Origin: a virus
Reading direction: 5' to 3' (one strand)
Virus record (IMG/VR): IMGVR_UViG_3300027849_000022
Coordinates: 1-39,695 of that record
Length of the DNA: 39,695 nt
The translations under genes were made by a program, and so were the position numbers. The notes under the pieces are model-generated. The model saw only the letters and a program-made list of their open reading frames with translations, was not told the origin of the DNA and ran no database searches. This document shows, in pieces, positions 28,886-36,516 of this stretch (positions are counted from its first letter, which is position 1; the number at the start of each line of letters is the position of its first letter).

Positions 28886-30730
28886 ATGAAACACACATTA
28901 CATATATTGACGAGATGTACTCGTCCTAATAACTTATCAGAAGTTAAGAAATCCGTATTCGCAGATGTACCAAATAACTTAAAAATAAAATGGCATGTAA
29001 TTTTCGACGTTGCTCCTCTAAAGGATATTGATGCGGAATTATTATCAGAATTAACAAATGAAGATACTCAACTATATTTTATTAAAGGCGGTGATGGTGG
29101 ATTACTATATCCACAATCTACTGAGATCATTAAGGGATTAAATCCTAAGTCATGGTTTTATTTCTTAGACGACGATAACATATTGCATGAGAACTTTTAC
29201 AGCTATATGTCTACTGCACTTAACGAGAGTGGTAAGAAAATTCACGTTGTATCTCAAAAGGTATCTGGTAAGGATTTTACTAGATTAGATGTTAGGGTAG
29301 CTTCTCCTGAAAATACAGGATTTAGAAAGACAGATATTGCACAGGCCGTTATTCGTACTGAACTTATAGGTAAATATGAATTCGGTGCAGATTATGCGGC
29401 AGATGGTTACTTTATCGAGGCAGTACTAACGGAAGAGCCTAATTCATTTAGCTATCATAATGAGATATTAAGCTATTATAATTACTTAGATAAAGAGGCA
29501 ACCCCTAAACTACCTAGGGTGTTATATATAGGTGAAGGAGAGCCGCATTTAGTAACTAGTAAAGTTTTAGATTATGAGGCTGACGAATTAACTGTAAAAT
29601 ACTTAAAGGATGATATGAACATTGCTGCTGAGATTGCAGAATTTAAACCAGATTCTATAGTTACAGTTGGTGAAAGTTTTAGATCATTTCCTAGATTGTC
29701 TTCATTACCACTACAGTTTAGGCGCAAATGGATTAATATAGATAACGAAGAAGATCTTAAAAATATAGGTAATATTGCGTATGGCGTTTCTGAACAAGCA
29801 ATGTTAGACCCTACTAATATGAATGATGAAAGTTTAATATCATTCTTTACTCCAATTTACAATACTAAAGAAAAGCTATACGAAACATATGAGTCAGTTG
29901 CTAGGCAAACGTATCAAAACTGGGAATGGATTTTAATGAATGATTCAACTGACGGTGGAAGAACTCTTAAGATCGCAGAAGAAATTGCAAAGAATGATCC
30001 AAGAGTAAAGGTATATGACCTTAGAGAAAAATCAGGAGGTTGTATTGGAGAAGTAAAATGGAGAGCATGTTCAATGTCTAGAGGATATATTCTCGCAGAG
30101 TTAGATCATGATGATTTACTTGCTGAAAACTGTGCAATGGATTTACACAATGCAGCACAGGCCCACCCTGAATGCGGATTCTTTTATGGAGACACTGCAG
30201 AGGTTACTGAAGAATGGGAAAATAATAAATATGGACCAGGATTTGCATTAGGATATGGAAATTACAGAGATGAAGAATATAAAGGTAAAATGTTATCACC
30301 TGCTAATCAACAAAATATAAACCCAAAAACAATAAGACATATTGTTGGAGTTCCAAATCATATTAGAGCATGGAGAAGAACAACATATTTTGAAATCGGA
30401 GGACATAATAGAAGTTTAACAGTTGTTGATGATTATGAATTAATCGTCAGAACTTTCTTAAACACAATAATGTGTAAGATTCCTAAATTATCATATATTC
30501 AATTCTTATATAATAACTCAGGTGGTAGAAACACACATGATTTATCTAGAGCAGATATTCAAAGAAGAACTAGAACAATAGCATCACACTATAACGATCA
30601 AATTAAAGCTAGATTTGAAGAATTAGGACAACATGATTGGGCATATGAGGAAGCTCCTCATTATCCAATACACGCAGAATCTAGATACGGCGAGGACGAA
30701 GGATACGTTAACGTGGTTTTTAAAGGATAA
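28886..30730 (+). CDS. Bifunctional protein with two GT-A glycosyltransferase-like domains
   Basis: 614 residues. The N-terminal domain (1-210) starts KHTLHILTRCTRPNNL and has a DDD motif at 95-97 (FYFLDDDNIL), like GT-A enzymes of the GT43/GT2 type. A linker with a Rossmann-like segment (PRVLYIGEGEPHL, DSIVTVGESFRSF) spans about 210-315. The C-terminal domain (about 316-560) is a GT2 enzyme: SFFTPIYNTKEKLYETYESV, WEWILMNDSTDGG, and the DxD-type DHDD at 407-410. Two active-site-like domains could add two sugars in sequence to one acceptor, as in the Glc-Gal disaccharide on collagen hydroxylysine. Its gene lies 12 bases after the oxygenase gene, suggesting a joint pathway. Confidence 0.85.
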   Translation: MKHTLHILTRCTRPNNLSEVKKSVFADVPNNLKIKWHVIFDVAPLKDIDAELLSELTNEDTQLYFIKGGDGGLLYPQSTEIIKGLNPKSWFYFLDDDNILHENFYSYMSTALNESGKKIHVVSQKVSGKDFTRLDVRVASPENTGFRKTDIAQAVIRTELIGKYEFGADYAADGYFIEAVLTEEPNSFSYHNEILSYYNYLDKEATPKLPRVLYIGEGEPHLVTSKVLDYEADELTVKYLKDDMNIAAEIAEFKPDSIVTVGESFRSFPRLSSLPLQFRRKWINIDNEEDLKNIGNIAYGVSEQAMLDPTNMNDESLISFFTPIYNTKEKLYETYESVARQTYQNWEWILMNDSTDGGRTLKIAEEIAKNDPRVKVYDLREKSGGCIGEVKWRACSMSRGYILAELDHDDLLAENCAMDLHNAAQAHPECGFFYGDTAEVTEEWENNKYGPGFALGYGNYRDEEYKGKMLSPANQQNINPKTIRHIVGVPNHIRAWRRTTYFEIGGHNRSLTVVDDYELIVRTFLNTIMCKIPKLSYIQFLYNNSGGRNTHDLSRADIQRRTRTIASHYNDQIKARFEELGQHDWAYEEAPHYPIHAESRYGEDEGYVNVVFKG

Positions 30731-30734
30731 TATT

Positions 30735-30968
30735 ATGGCGTACCCGGATATGAAATGCATGCAGATTAAAATTTATGTACATCACATGGAAATAGACGCT
30801 ATGTTTGATTTTATAAATAGTAGAATACAAACGCCACCTAATTATTGGATTAATCCTAAAGATCTTCCAGGAACTATTTCTGGAGGATTCTTAGAGGTTT
30901 TAATACCGTACGATACATATACTTCCATTAGAGAAAAACTAGAGCACTCTAGTTGGAATGATTTATAA
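30735..30968 (+). CDS. Hypothetical protein (77 aa)
   Basis: I start this gene at ATG 30735 (MAYPDMKCMQIKIYVHHMEI), four bases after the glycosyltransferase stop; an upstream in-frame extension would overlap that gene by about 100 bases and reads as its shadow. The protein is small, soluble and alpha/beta-like. No family recognised. Confidence 0.7.
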   Translation: MAYPDMKCMQIKIYVHHMEIDAMFDFINSRIQTPPNYWINPKDLPGTISGGFLEVLIPYDTYTSIREKLEHSSWNDL

Positions 30969-30972
30969 TTAA

Positions 30973-30996
30973 AACTATATCTTTAAGAATATAGTT
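30973..30996 (+). other. AT-rich hairpin in the spacer before 31042
   Basis: AACTATAT (30973-30980) pairs with ATATAGTT (30989-30996), followed by the palindrome CCCGGG (31002-31007). Without a T run it is a weak terminator at best. Confidence 0.3.
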
Positions 30997-31013
30997 ATAT
31001 GCCCGGGTAAACT

Positions 31014-31035
31014 TTTATATTTAAATGAATATAAT
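31014..31035 (+). promoter_or_regulatory. Degenerate TATATTTA promoter-like element
   Basis: TTTATATTTAAATG (31014 on) resembles the core of the repeated promoter unit (TTTATATTTACATA), and lies 19 bases before ATG 31042. The upstream conserved block is absent, so it is a weak match. Confidence 0.35.
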
Positions 31036-31041
31036 TACTAT

Positions 31042-31278
31042 ATGGCAAAGAAACAACCACCTAGAAAAATCACAGTTAAAAATCCAAAGATAGGAACTAA
31101 ATACTATTTTAGATTTGCAGGGTCTGTTTACTACGGACCTATCTTAGAGATGTGTGAAGGTTTATCAAAAACTACAGGAATTAAATACTATTTAATAACA
31201 GCAGACTTTGAAAACAATAGGACAAGATACCCAATTGCAATTAATGAAATGGGAACTACTGAAAAACAATTAAAATAA
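31042..31278 (+). CDS. Hypothetical basic protein (78 aa)
   Basis: A small lysine-rich protein with alternating aromatic/hydrophobic residues (GTKYYFRFAGSVYYGPILEM, IKYYLITADFENN) that could fold as an SH3-like barrel. It is six bases upstream of the exonuclease gene. No family recognised; nucleic-acid binding is only suggested by charge and context. Confidence 0.7.
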   Translation: MAKKQPPRKITVKNPKIGTKYYFRFAGSVYYGPILEMCEGLSKTTGIKYYLITADFENNRTRYPIAINEMGTTEKQLK

Positions 31279-31284
31279 AAATAT

Positions 31285-32013
31285 ATGTATAGTGTATCAG
31301 ATTTAAAAGGAATGCTCTTTATAGATATAGAGACTGCAGCAAATTATAGAGATTTAGAAGAGTTAAAGAACGAAGGACCTGATGGTTTATACGATCTTTG
31401 GCTTAAAAAGGCTAGAACTATTAGAGAGTATGGTTCTGAGAAAGGAGAATTAACTGAAGATGAACTATATATAAATGCAGCTGCACTATACCCTGAATTC
31501 GGTAGAATAATTACAATATCAATTGGGCAAATTAAGTTTGATGAAGTTGGAATTGCACAGGACGGAAATATTAGATCTTTTTATGGAAATGATGAGGCTG
31601 AATTACTTCAAGAATTTTGTGGAATTATGTCTGCTGTCTTTTCTAAAAATTCAAACGTTAAATTAACAGGACATAATATTAAAAAGTTTGATATGCCATG
31701 GATCGTTAAGAAATGTTTGATAAACGGAATTATACCTCCACACCAATTCCATTTTCAAAAACTAAAACCATGGGAAAACTGTTTATTAGATACATACGAT
31801 ATTTGGAAATTTGGAGGAATGAATGGAGCTTCACTAGATTTATTATGTAGTGTATTTGGAATTCCATCTCCTAAAGGATCTACTGTTGCAGGGCCAGAAG
31901 TATCTGGACAATACTGGGATGGTAATTTAGAAGCTATTAAGGATTATTGTGAGCTTGATGTAAAGGCAACAATGAATGTTATGCTTAAAATGTCAAATAT
32001 GGAAATTATTTGA
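31285..32013 (+). CDS. DEDDy 3'-5' exonuclease (PolB-exonuclease-like)
   Basis: A 242-residue ribonuclease-H-fold exonuclease. Catalytic acids are visible as Asp14 and Glu16 (FIDIET), Asp136 (GHNIKKFDMPW) and Asp225 with Tyr221 (YCELDV), the YxxxD arrangement of the DEDDy subclass. No polymerase domain is attached, so it resembles the stand-alone predicted 3'-5' exonucleases related to the PolB proofreading domain. It may proofread, trim DNA or degrade host nucleic acid. It follows the 78-aa gene by six bases, and promoter unit copy 3 begins at its stop codon. Confidence 0.88.
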   Translation: MYSVSDLKGMLFIDIETAANYRDLEELKNEGPDGLYDLWLKKARTIREYGSEKGELTEDELYINAAALYPEFGRIITISIGQIKFDEVGIAQDGNIRSFYGNDEAELLQEFCGIMSAVFSKNSNVKLTGHNIKKFDMPWIVKKCLINGIIPPHQFHFQKLKPWENCLLDTYDIWKFGGMNGASLDLLCSVFGIPSPKGSTVAGPEVSGQYWDGNLEAIKDYCELDVKATMNVMLKMSNMEII

Positions 32014-32076
32014 AAATAAATGCCCAAATGTTTTTTTATATCAAATAAAAGGTTTATATTTACATATAACAAATAA
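32013..32076 (+). promoter_or_regulatory. Repeated phage promoter unit, copy 3
   Basis: From AAATAAATGCCCAAATG to the core TATATTTAC (32055-32063) and ATATAACAAATAA it is essentially identical to copy 1 over 60 bases, though unrelated sequence surrounds both. The ATG lies 25 bases after the core, the same spacing as copies 1 and 2. The GTTAATAAC dyad is missing here. Confidence 0.75.
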
Positions 32077-32087
32077 AGAGATACAAC

Positions 32088-32354
32088 ATGAGCGACGAAT
32101 TTGATGAATTTTATATGGACGGAGACGATGGATCAATGCCTACTGAAAATGAGACTGATTATCTGGAGTCGATTAAGGACAGATTAGCACGTGCAAACTA
32201 CGAGGCTATAATTAAACACGGGATTGACGCGGATCAAACTCGAAATCCTGAGGTGATCAAGAGGATTATAGAAGAGACTATATTTTACTTTCAAGACTTA
32301 GAAGAGTACGAAAAGTGTGCAGATCTAAAATGTGAGCTTGAAAAACTTGAATAA
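32088..32354 (+). CDS. Small EYEKC-family (UVR-like) protein (88 aa)
   Basis: Very acidic N-terminus (SDEFDEFYMDGDDGSMPTEN), a helical middle, and the family C-terminus FQDLEEYEKCADLKCELEKLE. It is a paralogue of the proteins at 9058, 33376 and 33928 in that C-terminal helix pair. It is directly driven by promoter unit copy 3 and leads the unit with the coiled-coil protein, DnaJ and bS21. Function unknown. Confidence 0.78.
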   Translation: MSDEFDEFYMDGDDGSMPTENETDYLESIKDRLARANYEAIIKHGIDADQTRNPEVIKRIIEETIFYFQDLEEYEKCADLKCELEKLE

Positions 32355-32361
32355 ATAATAT

Positions 32362-32571
32362 ATGGAAGATAACATACACATCGCTAGAATAGCAACGGCT
32401 CTTGAGAAAATTGCTGAATTGATGAAGAATGCAGAAAGCAGAGAAATCAATTTAACAAGAAAAATTAAAATTGAAGAATCTAAGGTTATAAAAGCAAAAT
32501 CAAAGCAACAACTAATGGAAGCTAAGATGGAAGCTATTAAATCTCGTAACGCTAACAAGAAAAAAGCTTAA
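32362..32571 (+). CDS. Small basic coiled-coil protein (69 aa)
   Basis: Almost entirely helical and lysine-rich (ALEKIAELMKNAESREINL, then KAKSKQQLMEAKMEAIKS), seven bases after the preceding gene and overlapping the dnaJ start by one base (TAATG). Translation is therefore coupled to DnaJ. No family recognised. Confidence 0.7.
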   Translation: MEDNIHIARIATALEKIAELMKNAESREINLTRKIKIEESKVIKAKSKQQLMEAKMEAIKSRNANKKKA

Positions 32572-33383
32572 TGAAATATTACGAGATACTTAATGTAAGT
32601 AAAGAGGCAACTCAACCCGATATTAAGAAGGCATACCGAGATCTCGTTAAATTACACCATCCCGATAAAGGTGGTTCTGAATCTAAATTCAAAGAAATAT
32701 CAGAAGCTTATGAAACTTTAGGAGATCCTGAAAAGAAACAGCAATACGATTTTAAATGGGGAGCTTCTAGAAATAGTAGAGGATCTGGATTTAATGGATT
32801 TAACCATACATTTAATAACTTTGATGGTGACTTTTCTCAGATGTTTAATGATGCATTCAATCAAAATGCAAGAGGATCTGATATCACTATTAGAATTAAA
32901 CTAACATTAGAAGAGGTTTACTATGGAACTACTAAATATATTGATACTGGATCTCAACAATTCAATATTAAAATACCTAAAGGTATTCATGAAGGTGCTA
33001 AGTTAAAAATTAGAGGTAAAGGAATGGCGCATCCTGTTAATTCATCTGCCCCTAAAGGCGATGTTACTTTAATTATGAATATAATGCTAGATCCTAATAT
33101 AATAGTAACAAATGGAGATATATGGGTAGATTTAGTTTTGCCATTCTATGATATGTTAATCGGTGGTTCATTTGAAATTAAAACACCTTTTAATTCTTTT
33201 AAGATTAATGTTCCTATTAATTCAAGTGAAGGAAAGGTTTTAAGAATTAGTGGGAAAGGATTTCCGATATATAACACAAATAACTACGGCAATCTAATGG
33301 TCAAGTTAAGATCATCAAATGTCGAATTAAGTAAAGAACAATTAGAACACGTACAACATATTAAAGATTTAGAGAATGCATGA
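32571..33383 (+). CDS. dnaJ: DnaJ/CbpA-like co-chaperone without zinc-finger domain
   Basis: J-domain at residues 1-62 with HPD at 30-32 (KLHHPDKGG) and a YDF end, a Gly/Phe/Asn-rich linker (about 65-100), and two C-terminal substrate-binding beta domains (TIRIKLTLEEVYYGTTKYI, NIKIPKGIHEGAKLKIRGKG, INVPINSSEGKVLRISGKG). The CxxCxGxG zinc region of type-I DnaJ is absent, so it is a type-II (CbpA-like) protein of 270 residues. It would recruit host DnaK for folding or complex disassembly. It overlaps its upstream and downstream genes, and the window encodes a second J-protein on the minus strand. Confidence 0.92.
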   Translation: MKYYEILNVSKEATQPDIKKAYRDLVKLHHPDKGGSESKFKEISEAYETLGDPEKKQQYDFKWGASRNSRGSGFNGFNHTFNNFDGDFSQMFNDAFNQNARGSDITIRIKLTLEEVYYGTTKYIDTGSQQFNIKIPKGIHEGAKLKIRGKGMAHPVNSSAPKGDVTLIMNIMLDPNIIVTNGDIWVDLVLPFYDMLIGGSFEIKTPFNSFKINVPINSSEGKVLRISGKGFPIYNTNNYGNLMVKLRSSNVELSKEQLEHVQHIKDLENA

Positions 33384-33630
33384 TTTAGGAGATTTTGAAG
33401 ATTCTATGGAAAACGAAAACATTGATAGTTTAAGAGATAATTCTAAAACTGCGATGATGAACCTAGTATATAACGCAGTTATAGAGGGAGAAGAAAAGGC
33501 AATTAAAAGCGAATCACCCGTAGAAGAAAAAGTAGAGGCTCTAAATAATATATTAAATTTCTTTGTAAAATGCGAAGAATATGAAAAATGCTCTAATATT
33601 AAAAAAATCATTGACAAGATAAAATGTTAA
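33376..33630 (+). CDS. Small EYEKC-family (UVR-like) protein (84 aa)
   Basis: Overlaps the dnaJ 3' end by eight bases and the bS21 start by seven, so it is translated in a coupled chain. The C-terminus FVKCEEYEKCSNIKKIIDKI matches the other EYEKC proteins; the N-terminal half is acidic and helical. It sits between a chaperone and a ribosomal-protein gene, which does not settle its function. Confidence 0.78.
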   Translation: MHDLGDFEDSMENENIDSLRDNSKTAMMNLVYNAVIEGEEKAIKSESPVEEKVEALNNILNFFVKCEEYEKCSNIKKIIDKIKC

Positions 33631-33815
33631 TAATCAAAGTAGAAAAAGGAAATATTGAGCAGGCTCTCAAAAGATATAAATATAAATCCATAAAGGTTAA
33701 GCAAGTAAAAAAGCTTAGGGAAAAGAAAGAATATACCAAACCATCCGCTGCAAACCGTACACAGCTACAAAAAGCAAAGTATGTTGAGCAGAAGAATAAT
33801 GATAACAATAATTAG
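33624..33815 (+). CDS. rpsU: Phage-encoded ribosomal protein bS21
   Basis: 63 residues, very basic, with the bS21 pattern: MLIIKVEKGNIEQALKRYKY, then VKKLREKKEYTKPSAANRTQ, then the KAKYVEQK tail. The MLII..V start, LRxKKxYTKPSxxxR core and A-x-Y-V end follow the Bacteroidota form. bS21 binds the 30S platform near the anti-Shine-Dalgarno end of 16S rRNA, and in Bacteroidota it helps hide that sequence. Phage bS21 genes are known from metagenomic phages and are thought to enter host ribosomes. The start overlaps the previous gene; I see no Shine-Dalgarno sequence upstream. Confidence 0.85.
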   Translation: MLIIKVEKGNIEQALKRYKYKSIKVKQVKKLREKKEYTKPSAANRTQLQKAKYVEQKNNDNNN

Positions 33816-33827
33816 ATTATAATATCA

Positions 33828-33906
33828 TTATACTTTTTTTAAGTATTTGGACGTGTACATATGCGTGTTCATATATATAAATTGTAAGTTATCAAAAGAT
33901 ACCTTA
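33828..33906 (+). promoter_or_regulatory. Spacer with TATAATATC element, short hairpins and a direct repeat
   Basis: In the 112-base spacer after bS21: TATAATATCATTA (33828), a short ATACTT..AAGTAT hairpin, a tandem pair CGTGTACATATG / CGTGTTCATATA (33852-33875), and TAAGTTATC/GATACCTTA (33885-33906) around AAAA. It separates the bS21 gene from the next EYEKC gene and probably holds a promoter or processing site. Confidence 0.35.
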
Positions 33907-33927
33907 CCTTAAAAACAAAACAATAAG

Positions 33928-34185
33928 ATGGCGGATATTCTAGGAGAAGACAGGGATTCATTGATGAGATCTTCTTATTATACAATTACACGTAACTTCA
34001 CAAAAACAGTAAACAGGTTTGTAGTTTTCAAAGAAGGTGCAGACATCATAGAGATACCACATGGTATTGGACAAAGGGCAGAATTTATAGATATCTTAAT
34101 AGTTTACTTTGAAGGAATAGAAGAGTATGAGAAATGTGAAAAATTAGTGAAACTAAAAGAACTTGTTATAATGGCAGGTAACTAA
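33928..34185 (+). CDS. Small EYEKC-family (UVR-like) protein (85 aa)
   Basis: The fourth family member: YFEGIEEYEKCEKLVKLKEL near its C-terminus. Its N-terminal part (SYYTITRNFTKTVNRFVVFK) differs from the other members, so only the C-terminal helix pair is shared. It lies 15 bases before the PhoH gene. Function unknown. Confidence 0.75.
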   Translation: MADILGEDRDSLMRSSYYTITRNFTKTVNRFVVFKEGADIIEIPHGIGQRAEFIDILIVYFEGIEEYEKCEKLVKLKELVIMAGN

Positions 34186-34200
34186 ACATAAAATAAATAC

Positions 34201-34908
34201 ATGAGCAAAGATTCTGAAAATAATAAGAATACAAAGATAAATAGAAGTAAAGTTAATATTAAACCAGAAAACGTTAAAGTTCAATTAAGACAATCTCAAC
34301 AGAGATACGTCCAACAGATTTTAGAGAATGACATCACTTTTTGTCAAGGTCCAGCAGGAACATCTAAAACATTTACTGCATGCTATGTTGCACTAAAATT
34401 ACTAGCAGAGAAAAAGATTAAAACAATTATATTGTGTAAGCCTATTCAAGAGGCTGGGGAGAAGCTAGGATTTCTTCCAGGAGACATTGGTGAAAAGATC
34501 GATCCATACATGCAATCATATATTTCAAACTTAATAAAGATTGTTGGCCACGCAATCACAAACCAATTAGTAGAATCTGAAATTATACAATTTAGACCTC
34601 TTGCATTTATGAGAGGAGATACATTTGATGATTCACTTATGATATTAGACGAAGCACAGAATGCTACATTTAAGCAACTAATGTTATTTGTAACAAGAAT
34701 GGGTAAAGGTTCTAAGGTTATCGTAACTGGTGATGTTAGTCAATATGATATTGCAAAGAATAACATTGGATTAGAAAAGTTTACAGATATTATGGAAGGT
34801 GTTCGTGGAATTGGAACTCACAAATTTAATGAAAACGATATTGTTAGAGCAAAAATCTTAATTGATGTTGTTAAGCGATATGATAAGTGGAAAATTGAAA
34901 ATGAGTAA
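34201..34908 (+). CDS. phoH: PhoH-like P-loop ATPase
   Basis: 235 residues with Walker A GPAGTSKT (50-57), Walker B MILDEAQN and the family features ILCKPIQEAGEKLGFLPGD and KVIVTGDVSQYD. The usual PhoH P-loop is GPAGTGKT; a Ser replaces the second-last Gly here. PhoH proteins are common in marine phages and are thought to be RNA-acting helicase-like ATPases, but their role in infection is not settled. The N-terminal 30 residues are basic and disordered. Confidence 0.92.
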   Translation: MSKDSENNKNTKINRSKVNIKPENVKVQLRQSQQRYVQQILENDITFCQGPAGTSKTFTACYVALKLLAEKKIKTIILCKPIQEAGEKLGFLPGDIGEKIDPYMQSYISNLIKIVGHAITNQLVESEIIQFRPLAFMRGDTFDDSLMILDEAQNATFKQLMLFVTRMGKGSKVIVTGDVSQYDIAKNNIGLEKFTDIMEGVRGIGTHKFNENDIVRAKILIDVVKRYDKWKIENE

Positions 34909-34930
34909 GAAACAAATATAAGTTTTTTAG

Positions 34931-34944
34931 TATAATAACTAAAT
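34931..34944 (+). promoter_or_regulatory. TATAATAACTAAAT element (copy 4)
   Basis: Identical to the 14-mers at 3167 and 3462, here nine bases before ATG 34953 of the RNase HII gene and inside a 44-base spacer. Confidence 0.5.
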
Positions 34945-34952
34945 AATTATAT

Positions 34953-35591
34953 ATGTCTACTCACATCTTACTTAAAGGATCATACAATAACGACCAAAGT
35001 ATTACAGAAATAGGAATTGACGAAGCAGGTCGAGGCGCACTAGCTGGACCTGTAACAGTCGCAGCTTGTATTATGCCAGCTGGATTCCAACACCCATTAA
35101 TTAAAGATTCAAAACTATTAAACGAAAAGGAACGTAAGCTTGCTCGAGAAATAGTTCTTGAAAATGCAATAGCATATTCAGTTAAACACATTAGTGTTAA
35201 CCGAATAGAATCTACAAATATATTAAGAGCAACTTTAATAGGCATGAATGATTGTTTAACACACTTAGATGATAGAGGAGAAGAATTTAATTTCATATTA
35301 GTAGATGGCGACCAGTTCCATGGATTTGCCGGAATTCCCTTTGAGACTATTATAGGTGGTGATAACAAATATACTTCAATAGCAGCAGCCTCTATTCTAG
35401 CTAAAACGGAACGAGATTCGCTAATGAAAGAACTTAGTGAAATGGAAGAGTTTGAGCAATATGGTTGGAATTCAAATAAAGGATATGGAACAAAACAACA
35501 TATTAATGCTATTAAAGAAAGTGGAGCAACAGAACACCATAGACATAGTTTCATATCTCATATATTAACTACAGCAAACGAATTATTTTAA
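34953..35591 (+). CDS. rnhB: Ribonuclease HII
   Basis: 212 residues with all RNase HII motifs: GIDEAGRGALAGPV (Asp23, Glu24), DSKLL (52-56), VDGD (Asp118) and AAASILAKTERD (Asp155), which supply the four metal-binding acids. It cleaves RNA in RNA-DNA hybrids or single ribonucleotides in DNA, fitting removal of replication primers in phage DNA synthesis. The stop overlaps the next start by one base (TAATG). Confidence 0.94.
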   Translation: MSTHILLKGSYNNDQSITEIGIDEAGRGALAGPVTVAACIMPAGFQHPLIKDSKLLNEKERKLAREIVLENAIAYSVKHISVNRIESTNILRATLIGMNDCLTHLDDRGEEFNFILVDGDQFHGFAGIPFETIIGGDNKYTSIAAASILAKTERDSLMKELSEMEEFEQYGWNSNKGYGTKQHINAIKESGATEHHRHSFISHILTTANELF

Positions 35592-35935
35592 TGAGAGGTC
35601 TTATAGTAGGTACTTTATTATTTGCACTTGCGCAATCCATGATATGGTTTCAAACTAATGGTCAATTCGTGTGGCCTTGGTTTAAGAAGAATCCATGGAC
35701 CTTATCAATCGTTGGAGGAACCACTATAAGTTACATATTTATTATAGCAACGAGATTAATAGCAGAAAACTTTGACGGCGCTATATGGCCTGGTAGATTT
35801 ATTGGATTTACATTAGGCATAATTAGCTTTACTACTTTAACTTATTTGTTTATGGGTGAGGGCCTTACAACTAAAACACTAGTATGTTTAGCTCTATCTT
35901 TTTGTATATTGTGTGTCCAGATTTTTTGGAAATAA
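35591..35935 (+). CDS. Integral membrane protein, about four TM helices (114 aa)
   Basis: Hydrophobic segments at about residues 3-18, 38-56, 67-85 and 93-112, with short charged loops (WFKKNPW, ATRLIAENFDG). It is translationally coupled to the RNase HII gene by TAATG. The size and topology recall small multidrug-resistance-like or DMT-type proteins, but no diagnostic residues are visible, so function stays open. Confidence 0.78.
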   Translation: MRGLIVGTLLFALAQSMIWFQTNGQFVWPWFKKNPWTLSIVGGTTISYIFIIATRLIAENFDGAIWPGRFIGFTLGIISFTTLTYLFMGEGLTTKTLVCLALSFCILCVQIFWK

Positions 35936-35988
35936 AAAAGAAACAGTACGACAACACTCAGTATAATATCTAAAATAACTAAACATTT

Positions 35989-36498
35989 ATGGTATTCACA
36001 ATCACATCAATCGCCTGGCTATCTCTTACTTTATTCTTAATCTTTAAACATATTGGAATAGAGGAAGATTACTACGCTAAATTAGAAGAACTAGAAACTG
36101 AAATAAACTTCCTAGAAGATAAGATCTTTGAATTATCACCACAAGGATATTCAAGAGAAGAACTTTGCGATAGGAAAAATCCATGGCACTCACAGATTCA
36201 TTGGTATCTTAAATCAATAGAAGAAGGTAATGAGCCATTTTCAGAAGAAGAAATAAAACATTACGAACAACTTATTGAATTAAACGACTGGTATCTAGTA
36301 TATAGGGACCAACCACTACAGGGTTATAGAAATGATTCAGTTATTTGGCAAAAATCGTGGTGCCATAAATGGTCTGATGGATTAGGAATGTATGGAATCG
36401 GACATGATCATTGGGTTGCTGGTGAATTTGAATATCAATTTAAAACCAATACAGAATTCGCAACTTGGTTAACTAGCGAAACAAGTATAAATCAATAA
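35989..36498 (+). CDS. Membrane-anchored protein with coiled coil (169 aa)
   Basis: Residues 2-20 form an N-terminal membrane anchor (VFTITSIAWLSLTLFLIF), residues 25-50 a coiled coil (YYAKLEELETEINFLEDKIF), and the rest is a soluble domain rich in Trp and His (WCHKWSDGLGMYGIGHDHWV). The start is preceded by a TATAATATCTAAAA element at 35962. No family recognised. Confidence 0.72.
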   Translation: MVFTITSIAWLSLTLFLIFKHIGIEEDYYAKLEELETEINFLEDKIFELSPQGYSREELCDRKNPWHSQIHWYLKSIEEGNEPFSEEEIKHYEQLIELNDWYLVYRDQPLQGYRNDSVIWQKSWCHKWSDGLGMYGIGHDHWVAGEFEYQFKTNTEFATWLTSETSINQ

Positions 36499-36516
36499 TT
36501 TTAAATAAATAAAACA

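Noticed and set aside
30633-30734. N-terminal extension of the 77-aa protein into the glycosyltransferase gene
   Set aside because: It lies wholly in another frame of the GT coding sequence; ATG 30735 gives a normal short spacing.
34961-35554. 197-codon antisense frame over RNase HII
   Set aside because: The sense frame has all catalytic motifs; the antisense one has no recognisable feature.
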